DNA of 64,000 nucleotides, taken from NCBI GenBank assembly GCA_017999835.1, contig JAGNLA010000002.1:35635-99634 (forward strand), given 5' to 3'. Within the stretch, counting starts at the first letter, position 1. Every line of letters starts with the position of its first letter. The stretch comes from Caldisericia bacterium (GTDB lineage Bacteria; Caldisericota; Caldisericia; JAAYUI01). The notes beneath the pieces are model-generated. The model saw only the letters and a list, made by a program, of their open reading frames with translations, was not told where the DNA came from and ran no database searches. Below are positions 44,495-53,463 of this stretch, one piece after another. The translations under genes were made by a program, and so were the position numbers.

Positions 44495-45313
44495 ATGAAG
44501 AAGTTTCTAACGATGCTCATAGTCTCGATGACAATCATGACCGGCTGCTCAAGCCCAAAAAACGAGCAGGAAGGCGTGCCAACGGAAACTGTCAGTCAGT
44601 TCAATAAATACCTCAAGGAAAGCAATGCTGATGTTGCCTATTCAATGTTTTCCCAGAGAATAAAGAAAAAACTGACTCTCGAAGATTTCAGGGAAACGAT
44701 CAGCCCCAAAGAAAAACAATCCGAATATTCAGAAATGCTCAAAAATATAAAGATGACCTATGACAGCGAGAAAATTAACAACAACAATGCCATTGTTTTT
44801 GGAACTATAGATATGCCAAACGGGATCAGCTTCTTCAGGCAGAGATGCGTCCTTGAAAATAACGCCTGGAAGATAGACTCCGAGGTCATTGAGGACAGAC
44901 ACCCTGAACTGGAAGATTTCTACAGGGATATCGATTTGCAAAAGTCTTTCACTCGATACTGCGATTCCATGCTCAAAGGAGACGCCCAGTTGATGTATGA
45001 GATGTCATCTTCAAACATCAAAAGCCAGTATTCTTTTGATTTGTTCAAAACCGAAACAACAGCCACCGGAACCGACAAAACTCCCGAAGATGAGGGGTTT
45101 CTCATTGAAGCCGAATACTCCTACTCGGACGACAAAGGCAACGGAATCTGCATCATGAGAATGGGTAACCCTTCCTACGGTACAAAGGAGCTTCAATCAG
45201 GCATTTACTTCAAACTGCCATGGGTACTGGAAAACGGCCAGTGGAAAGCTAACCACGCAAAGATTGACAATTCGTACAGGATCAATCAAACCACTGAACA
45301 ACAGCAACAATAA
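44495..45313 (+). CDS. Lipoprotein with two NTF2-like-sized repeats
   Basis: A 272-residue predicted lipoprotein with lipobox TIMTGCSS. Two related halves follow: each starts with a helix (FNKYLKESNADVAYSMFS; FTRYCDSMLKGDAQLMYEMS), has an S.NIK/Q.Y..F-type turn, and ends with a strand such as LENNAWKIDS or LENGQWKANH. Size and order suggest two DUF4878/NTF2-like domains (inference). The protein ends in a short Gln run. The longer frame upstream is not used: the ATG at 44495 opens the signal peptide. Confidence 0.78.
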   Translation: MKKFLTMLIVSMTIMTGCSSPKNEQEGVPTETVSQFNKYLKESNADVAYSMFSQRIKKKLTLEDFRETISPKEKQSEYSEMLKNIKMTYDSEKINNNNAIVFGTIDMPNGISFFRQRCVLENNAWKIDSEVIEDRHPELEDFYRDIDLQKSFTRYCDSMLKGDAQLMYEMSSSNIKSQYSFDLFKTETTATGTDKTPEDEGFLIEAEYSYSDDKGNGICIMRMGNPSYGTKELQSGIYFKLPWVLENGQWKANHAKIDNSYRINQTTEQQQQ

Positions 45314-45355
45314 GCAGTATTGACAACAAAACCGACAGGTGGGAATATCAATTCA

Positions 45356-46576
45356 ATGAAAGCAACTATCATTGCGGTTGGCGAAGAAGTCCTCAGGCAA
45401 GAGGTCAAAAACACAAACACTGAGTACCTGGCAACATCTTTGATGGAATCAGGCGTTGACCTTGTTCAAACCGTGGTGGTTGGCGATGTCGAAACCGACA
45501 TCCTCAACGCTTTGCGCCTGGCAAGCTCCTCGTCCGATCTGATAATCACCATCGGTGGTCTTGGGCCAACACCAGATGATCTAACCAGGGAGACGGTTGC
45601 AAAATTTCTTGGTCTTGAGATGGCATTTGTTCAGGAAACCGCAGACAGGATTGACCAACTCTTTGCAAAAAGAGGCATGGCAACACCCCAGATAAACTAT
45701 CGTCAAGCTTACGCGCCAAAAGGGTGTATGGTACTTTCAAACGATTTTGGCACAGCGCCTGGCTTGATGATTTCTGACATGGGGAAAACCTTTATAATTC
45801 TGCCAGGTCCACCTCGAGAGCTGGTTCCCATCTGGGAAAATGAAGTTTTGCCAAGACTTACCGCCAAAGAAAAAACCTTCAAGCGAGACTTTCATGTGTT
45901 TGGACTGACAGAGTCCGAAACAGCGCAACGAACCGAACGCCTGATGAAAAGCCAGACCCAGCCGTTTGTTGCACCATATGCTGGCATTGGTGACATCAGG
46001 CTCAGGGTTTGGGCAAGAGCAGACTCGCAAGAAGAGTTTGAAACACTTGTCAAACCAGCAATCGATGAGATGTTTGAAAAACTCTCGCCATACCTGTTTG
46101 ATAATCCAATCGAAATTGAACTTGGAATAAAACTGAAAAAAATGGGTTGGACGATTTCAACGGCCGAGTCTTGCACAGGCGGGCTCATCTCAAAAACCAT
46201 CACAGATGCGCCCGGATCCTCAGCGTATCTGATGGGCAACGCCGTGACCTACAGCAATCAGGCAAAGATGAAACTCCTCGGTGTTAACCCCGAAACACTG
46301 GAAAAGTTTGGAGCAGTATCCGAGCAGACAGCGCTTGAGATGGTGCAGGGGTGCGCAAAACTCTTTGGCACAGACTGCGCTATCTCAACAACCGGCATCG
46401 CAGGCCCAGACGGCGGAACTGCCGATAAACCTGTCGGTCTGGTCTACATTGGCATCCTTACGCCTAAAGGGGCAAAAATTTTCAGGCAAATATTCTCAGG
46501 CACCAGGCAGGACGTCAGACACAGAACACTCATGTTTGCCCTGACACAGCTGTTGCTTGACATAACCAAAGAGTAA
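45356..46576 (+). CDS. cinA: CinA family protein (NMN deamidase type)
   Basis: A 406-residue two-domain protein. The N-terminal domain is of the molybdopterin-binding (MoCF) type: AVGEEVLRQEVKNTNTEYLA and TIGGLGPTPDDLTRETVA. The C-terminal domain is the nicotinamide-mononucleotide amidohydrolase (PncC) domain: STAESCTGGLISKTITDAPG, TTGIAGPDGG and PVGLVYIGI. Role: recycling of NMN/NAD by-products; in some species it is linked to competence. The ATG at 45356 matches the family N terminus; AGGTGG lies about 14 nt upstream, rather far. Confidence 0.94.
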   Translation: MKATIIAVGEEVLRQEVKNTNTEYLATSLMESGVDLVQTVVVGDVETDILNALRLASSSSDLIITIGGLGPTPDDLTRETVAKFLGLEMAFVQETADRIDQLFAKRGMATPQINYRQAYAPKGCMVLSNDFGTAPGLMISDMGKTFIILPGPPRELVPIWENEVLPRLTAKEKTFKRDFHVFGLTESETAQRTERLMKSQTQPFVAPYAGIGDIRLRVWARADSQEEFETLVKPAIDEMFEKLSPYLFDNPIEIELGIKLKKMGWTISTAESCTGGLISKTITDAPGSSAYLMGNAVTYSNQAKMKLLGVNPETLEKFGAVSEQTALEMVQGCAKLFGTDCAISTTGIAGPDGGTADKPVGLVYIGILTPKGAKIFRQIFSGTRQDVRHRTLMFALTQLLLDITKE

Positions 46577-46631
46577 GAACCAGGTTTGACTTTCGCCCAT
46601 TCCAACGTATAGTCAAGTTTTGGAGGGCAAA

Positions 46632-48506
46632 ATGACATTAAAAAAACTGACAACAACTCTGCTGGTTATTCTTATGGTTTCCTGCGCTCAATCCGCCACC
46701 ATCCCGGCAGTTGACAACCAAAAGCTCATAGATGACCACATAATGGTTGAGTATGACCATGTGTATAAGAACTCAACAGTAAAGCTTTCAGTGAAGTTTG
46801 CCAAAGCTACACGTGAGGTATGGTTTGGAATTGACAACAAGCTTGTAAAGTCCAAAAACATGCCACAAGACAATGTATGGACAGACACCATCACATTGAA
46901 CGAAAGGTTTGCAGGCGAGAAAACCATCTACGTCACCTTCACAACCCAGGACTGGGAGAAGAAAACTCTCTACAAGGCCATAACAGTTGTTGAAAAACCA
47001 GAAGTAAACATTGAACAAAAGCGATCATCCAAGTCAGGTGACAAGCTCATTGTCTGGGCAGATGTCCCATTATCAAAAGTTGAATACATTCAACCAGATG
47101 GAACAATCGTTCCATTGAACCAAACCGACAAGCAGTTCACCCTTGATGTCAAGCTTCCGCAGCCAGGCAAACCTGCTGGAACCATAAAAACAACTGACAC
47201 TGCCGGAGCTGTTATTGAAAAGAAATTGACTGCCTCAGACTACAATCTGCCAATGATGTATTACATCGAAGGAGAGTCCAAATTCGATGATATAGCCAGA
47301 GTTGGCAGGATGAGAGTGATGGAATCACCCATTGACTTCTCATACAAGAAAACAGCTTTCGAGATTGTGCTCAAACAAGCACAGGATGATGATCTGGACA
47401 GATTGTACAAAATTCGTACTGACCCCGTATTTACTCCTGAATTATTAGGATATGTATGGCTGAAAGCCCTATCCAAGGACAGGAAGTGGGCCATATTGAC
47501 TACATCCTGGGGAGAACACGTCAAAGACAACATCATCGAGGATGGCAAGCTCCTTCAAAAAATTACTGTTATTTTTACTTACCTCTACAACACCCAAACA
47601 AGGGAACAAAAACTCATTGGCAAGAGGTTGATAAAAAACTATACCGGTTACGTCTGTGAAACAGGTTCAGTGTTCTTCCCTGTGCTCATCGAAGACGATG
47701 GGATTGTTATGATTGAGCAGATAAAAGATGGCAAGATGCACATGATAACAACACATGGGAACGACCAGCAAAATTTATATCGTACACCTGAAGCTACAGC
47801 CAGAGGAGTAGCATTATCCCTTAAAGACCAAACGATAAGACCCAGTGACAAGGTGAAACCGCTTTCACCATGGGTCAATTGGGCAATGTTGAATAACGGT
47901 TTTATTGAGTATGCAGAATTATCTAAAGACTGTCTGGAATGTGGTCTTTTAATACCAGACGGTCATGGGAATACAGGCATAACATCATATTTCTCAGATA
48001 TTCAAGGAAAAGACGTAGTAACAGAATCAGATTTCCGCAAACTCTGCGCTCCTTTTGCAGAAGGTAAGTTCACTCAATACAATGGTGTTGGCACGATGTA
48101 TGTATACAAAGAAGACAATAAAACTGTCATGTACATTGGTGCTGAATATGAAAACCCGATAAGGCGTGATGGCGAGTGGGAGGGACCAGAACGACCACCT
48201 GACCCCTTTATGGCAAAGAATTTTAAGTATACGCTTGAAACAAAAAAGCTTGAACCTTTCACCCCCGTGTATAGAGACTCCAACAACAAGGAATATAAAC
48301 TTAAAATATCCTTTTTCGCGAACTGTTATTTTGGATTGAAATATCCATTATTCTTTGCCTTGTATGGTGATGAAGGATCAAAGAAATTTGACAGCTTCTA
48401 TCTAAAGGATGGAGAGTTCATTAAGATTTCTGATGGGATACGTATGTCTGGTGGCGACAATAGAAACAATCATTTCATATTCCCTGATAATGGAGGGGAA
48501 CAATGA
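46632..48506 (+). CDS. Large lipoprotein of unknown function
   Basis: A 624-residue predicted lipoprotein with lipobox LMVSCAQ. GGAGG lies 7 nt before the ATG at 46632. Residues 40-210 look like two Ig-like beta domains (VEYDHVYKNSTVKLSVKFA; KLIVWADVPLSKVEYIQ). The rest is an all-beta region with short alternating strands that I cannot assign. The second half is noticeably richer in A+T than the first, so the gene may be a composite. It ends 14 bp from the convergent phosphoribosyltransferase gene with no visible terminator between them. Confidence 0.75.
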   Translation: MTLKKLTTTLLVILMVSCAQSATIPAVDNQKLIDDHIMVEYDHVYKNSTVKLSVKFAKATREVWFGIDNKLVKSKNMPQDNVWTDTITLNERFAGEKTIYVTFTTQDWEKKTLYKAITVVEKPEVNIEQKRSSKSGDKLIVWADVPLSKVEYIQPDGTIVPLNQTDKQFTLDVKLPQPGKPAGTIKTTDTAGAVIEKKLTASDYNLPMMYYIEGESKFDDIARVGRMRVMESPIDFSYKKTAFEIVLKQAQDDDLDRLYKIRTDPVFTPELLGYVWLKALSKDRKWAILTTSWGEHVKDNIIEDGKLLQKITVIFTYLYNTQTREQKLIGKRLIKNYTGYVCETGSVFFPVLIEDDGIVMIEQIKDGKMHMITTHGNDQQNLYRTPEATARGVALSLKDQTIRPSDKVKPLSPWVNWAMLNNGFIEYAELSKDCLECGLLIPDGHGNTGITSYFSDIQGKDVVTESDFRKLCAPFAEGKFTQYNGVGTMYVYKEDNKTVMYIGAEYENPIRRDGEWEGPERPPDPFMAKNFKYTLETKKLEPFTPVYRDSNNKEYKLKISFFANCYFGLKYPLFFALYGDEGSKKFDSFYLKDGEFIKISDGIRMSGGDNRNNHFIFPDNGGEQ

Positions 48507-48520
48507 AGAGTAAGACTTTT

Positions 48521-49186
48521 TTATTCCTCAGGCTTGATTTCTTTCAGGAAATCCCTGTTGCGCTTGATTGCCTCGCGAACCTCGCGGTCGCCAACAGCCG
48601 GGAATTCTGAATAATAGGTTGCAATTGAGAAAACCTTGTTGGTTGACATGAAAAGGCATGTCAGGCTGTCTATCTTTGATTTGACAACCTCGATTGAGGC
48701 CTGGGTTGCCACGGGGATTGCCACATTTATTTTTCTTGCACCCTGAGCGCAAAGCCAGATAACAGCGCCAAGCATGGTCAAACCGGTTGCCATGCCGTCG
48801 TCAACAATTGTCACTTCTCGGTTTTTTGCTGACGGCTGCTGCTGACTCTCGTCAATGATGTTCTGATGTGATCTTTTTATCTCGGCCAGTTTTGTCCTGG
48901 CAATCTTTTGGGCATCCATGTAGGAAAGACCCATCTGGCGGTAGATGCCCTCGTCAAGATAGACTTCGCCGTCATGGATGACGGTTCCAAAAACAATGTC
49001 CCGATTCCACGGCAACGGGAGCTTTGCCACATGGACAGGCACAAGCCTGCATCCAAGAGCTTGAGCAACATGCTCAGCGACAATGACGCCACCCTTGGCT
49101 ATTCCATAAACAAGCTCTGTGTTTTCAAAGCTTTTCATCTTTGCTGCAAGCTGTTTCCCAGCCTGCTCTCGCGATTGGAACTTCAT
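48521..49186 (-). CDS. Phosphoribosyltransferase
   Basis: A 221-residue type I phosphoribosyltransferase. The PRPP loop is VTIVDDGMATGLTM; GIAKGGVIVAEHVAQALGC near the start is the usual glycine-rich strand-loop. A long insert between them (YLDEGIYRQMGLS and a Gln-rich stretch) is typical of the stand-alone group with unknown substrates. The ATG at 49186 overlaps the upstream stop (ATGA) and has GGAG at 8 nt, better than the ATG at 49198. It is the last gene of the glycan operon; its link to that pathway is unclear. Confidence 0.85.
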   Translation of the reverse strand: MKFQSREQAGKQLAAKMKSFENTELVYGIAKGGVIVAEHVAQALGCRLVPVHVAKLPLPWNRDIVFGTVIHDGEVYLDEGIYRQMGLSYMDAQKIARTKLAEIKRSHQNIIDESQQQPSAKNREVTIVDDGMATGLTMLGAVIWLCAQGARKINVAIPVATQASIEVVKSKIDSLTCLFMSTNKVFSIATYYSEFPAVGDREVREAIKRNRDFLKEIKPEE

Positions 49187-49902
49187 TGGTTGCTCCACTG
49201 TTCGATGTATAGTCTTTTTCTGATAACCGCCTGTTTACCCAGGTAATCGTTGATGTAGGCATTAATTCTGTATTCGCCAGGCAATGTATAGGTATGACTC
49301 ACCTCAGATATGCCTTCGCTCCTGAGACTGCCTTTGTTGCTGTTTTCGTCACCCCAGTCAATGTAGTACTCATAAGGAGGGTATCCGCCTTCAATCTTGA
49401 GATTGTAATCCAGGGTGCCATAGTGCCTGTGTGTTTCCTTCAATTCAACGTTGAGTTCGGGATAGACATTCGGAGCAAGCATAATTATCGAGCATTTCGA
49501 GCTGATTTTTGTCTGGTCGTGTTGAAAAACTGCATCCATTGAAAAAACAAAACCAGTCAATGCGTCTGGAGCGTCAATCTTTGCCCAGGCTTTGTAGACT
49601 TCGGTTACGCCGTTTTCAAAACCGTTTATCGAAAATACAGCCTGCTTTCCAACAATCTTGGACTCAGGCATTGACCTTAGAGGGACAAACTCCTTTGGAA
49701 AATTTATTGTCAGTGTGGCGTCATCTACTTTTACGCCTGTGTTGTTGGTAACTTTACAGATAACAAATATTGTTTCGCCATTGGTGGCATTTGACCTGCT
49801 TGGCCAAAACCGCATTGTGAAACCATCCACACTCCTGCCAATTGTTGGACAGAGGCATGTGATTGTCACAAAAGCTGTAAGTGCCAACCAGATTTTTTTC
49901 AA
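49183..49902 (-). CDS. Secreted protein with PKD-like domain
   Basis: A 239-residue exported protein. Start codon TTG at 49902, directly after the upstream stop, opens a signal peptide (MKK-type, hydrophobic core, cleavage near residue 24). The middle has a beta-sandwich of the kind that binds or spaces surface proteins (VICKVTNNTGVKVDDATLTI). The C-terminal third is PKD-like: YYIDWGDENS and SHTYTLPGEYRINAYI. It lies between a glycosyltransferase and a phosphoribosyltransferase in the same operon, so it may be a surface protein handled by the glycan system (inference). Confidence 0.75.
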   Translation of the reverse strand: MKKIWLALTAFVTITCLCPTIGRSVDGFTMRFWPSRSNATNGETIFVICKVTNNTGVKVDDATLTINFPKEFVPLRSMPESKIVGKQAVFSINGFENGVTEVYKAWAKIDAPDALTGFVFSMDAVFQHDQTKISSKCSIIMLAPNVYPELNVELKETHRHYGTLDYNLKIEGGYPPYEYYIDWGDENSNKGSLRSEGISEVSHTYTLPGEYRINAYINDYLGKQAVIRKRLYIEQWSNQ

Positions 49903-51012
49903 TTACCCACTCTTCCTTGCGTACATCTCCCAAACCTTCTGGGTTTCTTCAAGCATTTTTTCGGTTGTGAAACGCTCCTCTACCCTTGCCCTGCCAGCCT
50001 TGCCAAGTGAACTGGCAAGCTCGCTATTAGTCATAACATTTATTATTGCCATTGCAAGCTCTCTTGGATTTTTTGGTGGAACAAGCAAGCCGTATTCAGG
50101 CTTTGTGATGACCTCTGGAATGCCACCAACACTTGTGGCCACAATCGGAACTTCCAAAGCCATGTATTCGAGCAAAGCCAAACCGATGGCTTCGTTTATT
50201 GACGGGAAACAGCCGATTTCGCAGGCTTTCATCAAATCCCACGGGAATTTGATTCTGCCAGGCAGGAACACCCTGTCCTGGATTCTCAGCTTAACAGATT
50301 GTTCTCGCAACGGTTCCAGACAACGCCCATCACCAACGATGAGCAATGCTGCATTCGGAACCTTCTGAAGGATAAACGGAAGCGCTGCCACCATGTCGTC
50401 GTGGCCTTTGACTTCAACGAGTCTGCCGACTGTACCAATCAGTCTGAGTTTTGGGTCAATGCCCAGTTTCTTCTTGGTTTCTTCGTTGTTTGCGTTTGAC
50501 ATGACTTCCCTAAGGTCGATGCCATTGTAGACTGTGTGAATTTTTTCGCGTGGAATGCCACGGATGGCAAGCTTTTCGGACATGTCTTTGGAGACGCCGA
50601 TAAATCCGTTGCACCAGGAGTTGCCAACATTGTCGGCAAACCAGACTGCTCTTTCCTTCAGCTTTGAACCATAGTCCAGCCTTGAATCGCTGTGCATGGT
50701 GCAGATGTTTGGAATGCCTGTCTTTCTTGAAGCATATCTACCAAGGAAGTTTGCTCGAACACCATGCGTGTGGATAAGGTCAAGGTTAAGTGACTTCATC
50801 AGCTTGGCAAGCTTGTACGGATTTTGCCCGATAATGTAAGGTTCAATGCCAGCTTGCCTGGCTTCGACTGTGGTCATGCCTTCGTGGACATGGATGTGTA
50901 CAACTTCGAAACTGGATTTGTCACACATGGTTGCAAGCTGGATGGTGTATCCTTTTGCACCTGCAACATCGGTTCCTGCAATGACCTGAGCCACTTTTAT
51001 TTTCTTTGCCAT
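49903..51012 (-). CDS. Glycosyltransferase, GT4 family
   Basis: A 369-residue GT-B enzyme. The acceptor half ends with YNGIDL; the donor half has GTVGRLVEVKGHDDMV, PNAALLIVGDGRCLEPL, and the C-terminal EX7E region FPSINEAIGLALLEYMA, followed by TSVGGIPEVI. This is the retaining GT4 pattern. It transfers a sugar from a nucleotide donor, most likely onto the lipid-linked glycan started by the sugar transferase in the same operon. It overlaps the next glycosyltransferase gene by 16 bp. Confidence 0.93.
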   Translation of the reverse strand: MAKKIKVAQVIAGTDVAGAKGYTIQLATMCDKSSFEVVHIHVHEGMTTVEARQAGIEPYIIGQNPYKLAKLMKSLNLDLIHTHGVRANFLGRYASRKTGIPNICTMHSDSRLDYGSKLKERAVWFADNVGNSWCNGFIGVSKDMSEKLAIRGIPREKIHTVYNGIDLREVMSNANNEETKKKLGIDPKLRLIGTVGRLVEVKGHDDMVAALPFILQKVPNAALLIVGDGRCLEPLREQSVKLRIQDRVFLPGRIKFPWDLMKACEIGCFPSINEAIGLALLEYMALEVPIVATSVGGIPEVITKPEYGLLVPPKNPRELAMAIINVMTNSELASSLGKAGRARVEERFTTEKMLEETQKVWEMYARKSG

Positions 51013-52145
51013 TGTTTTTCAAACTCCGAATAGAATCTGTTCATCCTGCTGTCCCAGGTGTTTGCGTTTACAAATGTTTTTAAAGCTTGCCTGTTTGGAA
51101 GCTTGTTCACGGCTGCGTCTACTGCTCCAATGAAATCTTCAGTCTTTTTTGCCTGCGTAACAACCTCTTTTGGCATTGCCTCAAGCTCCATCATCGGTAC
51201 TGAGACCGTAGAAAGCCCCATCGAGGCGTACTCGTACAGCTTGAGCGGCGAAACCGAGGCAATAAGCGGGCCGGTTTTAAAAGGTATGATGCCACAAACA
51301 GCATCAGACATCAAACCAGGCAGTTCTGATTGGGGTTTTTTGCCAAGGAAGTGCACGTTTGGCAAATAACGGAGAGTTTGGCCGTCAGCACCAAGTTCGC
51401 CATTGCGTTCTTCGCCGATTATGATGAAATTATAGTTTGGTCTTGCTTTTGCCAGAGCCAGCATCAGTTTGGTGTCAAACCACCAACGGAGTGCTCCGGC
51501 GTAGACTATTCTTGGTTTTGAAATATATTTTGTTATCTCCGATTCTACTCCGCTGGTAAAAAGGTCAGGGTCAACAGCATTTGGCATATAGACAGTGTTT
51601 CTGTTGAATTTTGAAAGTCTCTGGGTGATAGACCGAGCTGTTGCAAAAACTGTTGAGACTTTTTCGCACAGTTGAGCTTCAGCCTCTTCAATAAACGACT
51701 TGGAGCTTGTTCCGCCATAACCGGCATGGTCATCCACACAGTCGTAGAACGAGGCTTTGGGCTTGACTCTTTCAATTATCGGTTCCATCCACGGCAGATA
51801 AAAAAGTGCGACAAACTCTTTTGGGAAACCGATTTTTTTCATGGCCGCCCTGGCAAATCCTGCAATTTTGCCAGCAGCCATCTCCTGACAAAAGCCATAT
51901 CTGCCATAAAAAGGCATCATCGGTGGTGGAGACGCCACCCAGAGATAGTCATTTTTCTTGGTAATTTTCCCAGCACGCTTTACCTTTGGCTTGTATGTCG
52001 GATCCTTGAGCGCAGATAGGTAGGTGAATGGCGCTTCGATGTAGAGCGTTGGATTGCCCTTGACGCTCATCCAGTTTGCAAGCCTGTGCTTGCGTGTTGG
52101 CAGGTCATCAAAATCCTGGCTGGAAAAAATGACTAGCGGTATCAT
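50997..52145 (-). CDS. Glycosyltransferase, GT-B fold
   Basis: A 382-residue protein of the glycosyltransferase type often annotated TuaH-like. The N-terminal half (PTRKHRLANWMSVKGNPTLY; FYDCVDDHAGYGG) and the C-terminal half (RIVYAGALRWWFDT, NYNFIIIGE, NVHFLGKKPQSELPGLM, SPLKLYEYASMG) follow the pattern of GT1/GT4-like enzymes. It overlaps genes on both sides. Substrate unknown. Confidence 0.85.
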   Translation of the reverse strand: MIPLVIFSSQDFDDLPTRKHRLANWMSVKGNPTLYIEAPFTYLSALKDPTYKPKVKRAGKITKKNDYLWVASPPPMMPFYGRYGFCQEMAAGKIAGFARAAMKKIGFPKEFVALFYLPWMEPIIERVKPKASFYDCVDDHAGYGGTSSKSFIEEAEAQLCEKVSTVFATARSITQRLSKFNRNTVYMPNAVDPDLFTSGVESEITKYISKPRIVYAGALRWWFDTKLMLALAKARPNYNFIIIGEERNGELGADGQTLRYLPNVHFLGKKPQSELPGLMSDAVCGIIPFKTGPLIASVSPLKLYEYASMGLSTVSVPMMELEAMPKEVVTQAKKTEDFIGAVDAAVNKLPNRQALKTFVNANTWDSRMNRFYSEFEKQWQRK

Positions 52146-53461
52146 CTGTAGGTTGGCTCCAGTTTGTGCATCAAGTCAACAATTTTGGGTCTGTCAAATT
52201 TCTTTGTTGCTTCAAGGAGTTTTGTCAGATTCTCTTCAAAATTTTCATCCCCAAAGAAATTTGGCACTACCTTGATTATCCCGTCAAAAGTTTCGGAACG
52301 TTTCTCTTCTTCCTTTGTAATGAGCTCTTCGGTCATTTTCTCTCCTGGGCGGGGAGTTGTGTAGGTTATCTTGTAGTCCCTGTCTTCGACGAAGTTGAGC
52401 ACTCCGGCAATTTTTCGAGCCAGAATATCAATAAATATCGGCTCGCCAACAACAGGCACATACACTTCAGCCTTCTGGGCAACCTTTGAAGCGCGAAGAA
52501 TGAACAGCGATGCCTGCTCGCAGGTGATGAAATATCGGTTCATCTCTTTGCTGGTAACAGTGAGTTGACCTGAGGTTTTGAGCTGCCTTTGGAACGTGTA
52601 GCAGACGTTGCCGGTTGAGTCCAAAACATTTTCAAACCTGACGATGCAAAACTTTCCATCGTGGTTTTTTGCAAACCTTTGAATGACAGTTTCGGCTATC
52701 TTCTTTGAAGCGCCCATGACGTTTGCAGGGTCGGCAGCTTTGTCAGTTGAGATGAAGGTGAACATCTTAATGCCGAACTTTTCAACAGCCTTGAGGGCAA
52801 TCATTGTGCCTTCAACGTTTGTTGAAACTGCCTCTTCTGGAAACTTTTCCATGAGCGGGACATGTTTTCTTGCAGCAACGTGGAAGAGGATTTCTGGTTT
52901 CTTCTCGGCAACCAGCGCCATGAATCGTTCTTCGTCACGCATGTCCATAACTATCGCGGTTTTCTTGTCGAATCCAGAAATGGCCAAATCAAGGTCGATC
53001 ATATATATGCCGTTTTCAGAATTATCCACCACGGTCAGATGTTCTGGGTCGTATGTTGCAACACGTTTTGCAAGCATCGAACCTATCGAACCGCCAGCGC
53101 CTGTTATCAGTACTCGTTTGCCTTTCAGATACTCGCCATCCTCGGGTTTTGCTATGCGACGTTTGCCAAACATGCCTGAAACGATGAGTCTTTCGATGAC
53201 TTCGTCCTCGCCAATTTCGCGCATGAAGCGCTCATTTGTTGGAACGACGGTGAGTTGAACTTTTGCTCCAGCACAGATGTCGGCAAGCTTTCCAAGGTTT
53301 TGGAAATCTGTTGATGCCAAAACCGCGTTGTAGCCTGCAAGTTTTGAGAAACCTTCTAGGTCACAGGTGTGGCCGGCAATCGAGTAGGAAGAGCTTGTGG
53401 AAAGCTCTGATTTTATTGATTCCAGAAACCTGTCGTCTCCACAGACAGCAACCCTTATCAT
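52142..53461 (-). CDS. UDP-sugar 4,6-dehydratase, CapD/FlaA1/PglF family
   Basis: A 439-residue enzyme. The dehydratase domain starts near residue 110 with the NAD loop VLITGAGGSIGSMLAKRV; the catalytic stretch is FISTDKAADPANVMGASKK, where the usual Tyr is Met, as in the long dehydratases such as WbpM and PglF. SKEMNRYFIT and RPGEKMTEELI also match. The N-terminal 105 residues form a short nucleotide-fold domain, but the four membrane spans usual in this class are absent, so this is a soluble version. Product: probably a UDP-4-keto-6-deoxy-HexNAc for the aminotransferase encoded next. Confidence 0.9.
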   Translation of the reverse strand: MIRVAVCGDDRFLESIKSELSTSSSYSIAGHTCDLEGFSKLAGYNAVLASTDFQNLGKLADICAGAKVQLTVVPTNERFMREIGEDEVIERLIVSGMFGKRRIAKPEDGEYLKGKRVLITGAGGSIGSMLAKRVATYDPEHLTVVDNSENGIYMIDLDLAISGFDKKTAIVMDMRDEERFMALVAEKKPEILFHVAARKHVPLMEKFPEEAVSTNVEGTMIALKAVEKFGIKMFTFISTDKAADPANVMGASKKIAETVIQRFAKNHDGKFCIVRFENVLDSTGNVCYTFQRQLKTSGQLTVTSKEMNRYFITCEQASLFILRASKVAQKAEVYVPVVGEPIFIDILARKIAGVLNFVEDRDYKITYTTPRPGEKMTEELITKEEEKRSETFDGIIKVVPNFFGDENFEENLTKLLEATKKFDRPKIVDLMHKLEPTYR

Positions 53462-53463
53462 GT

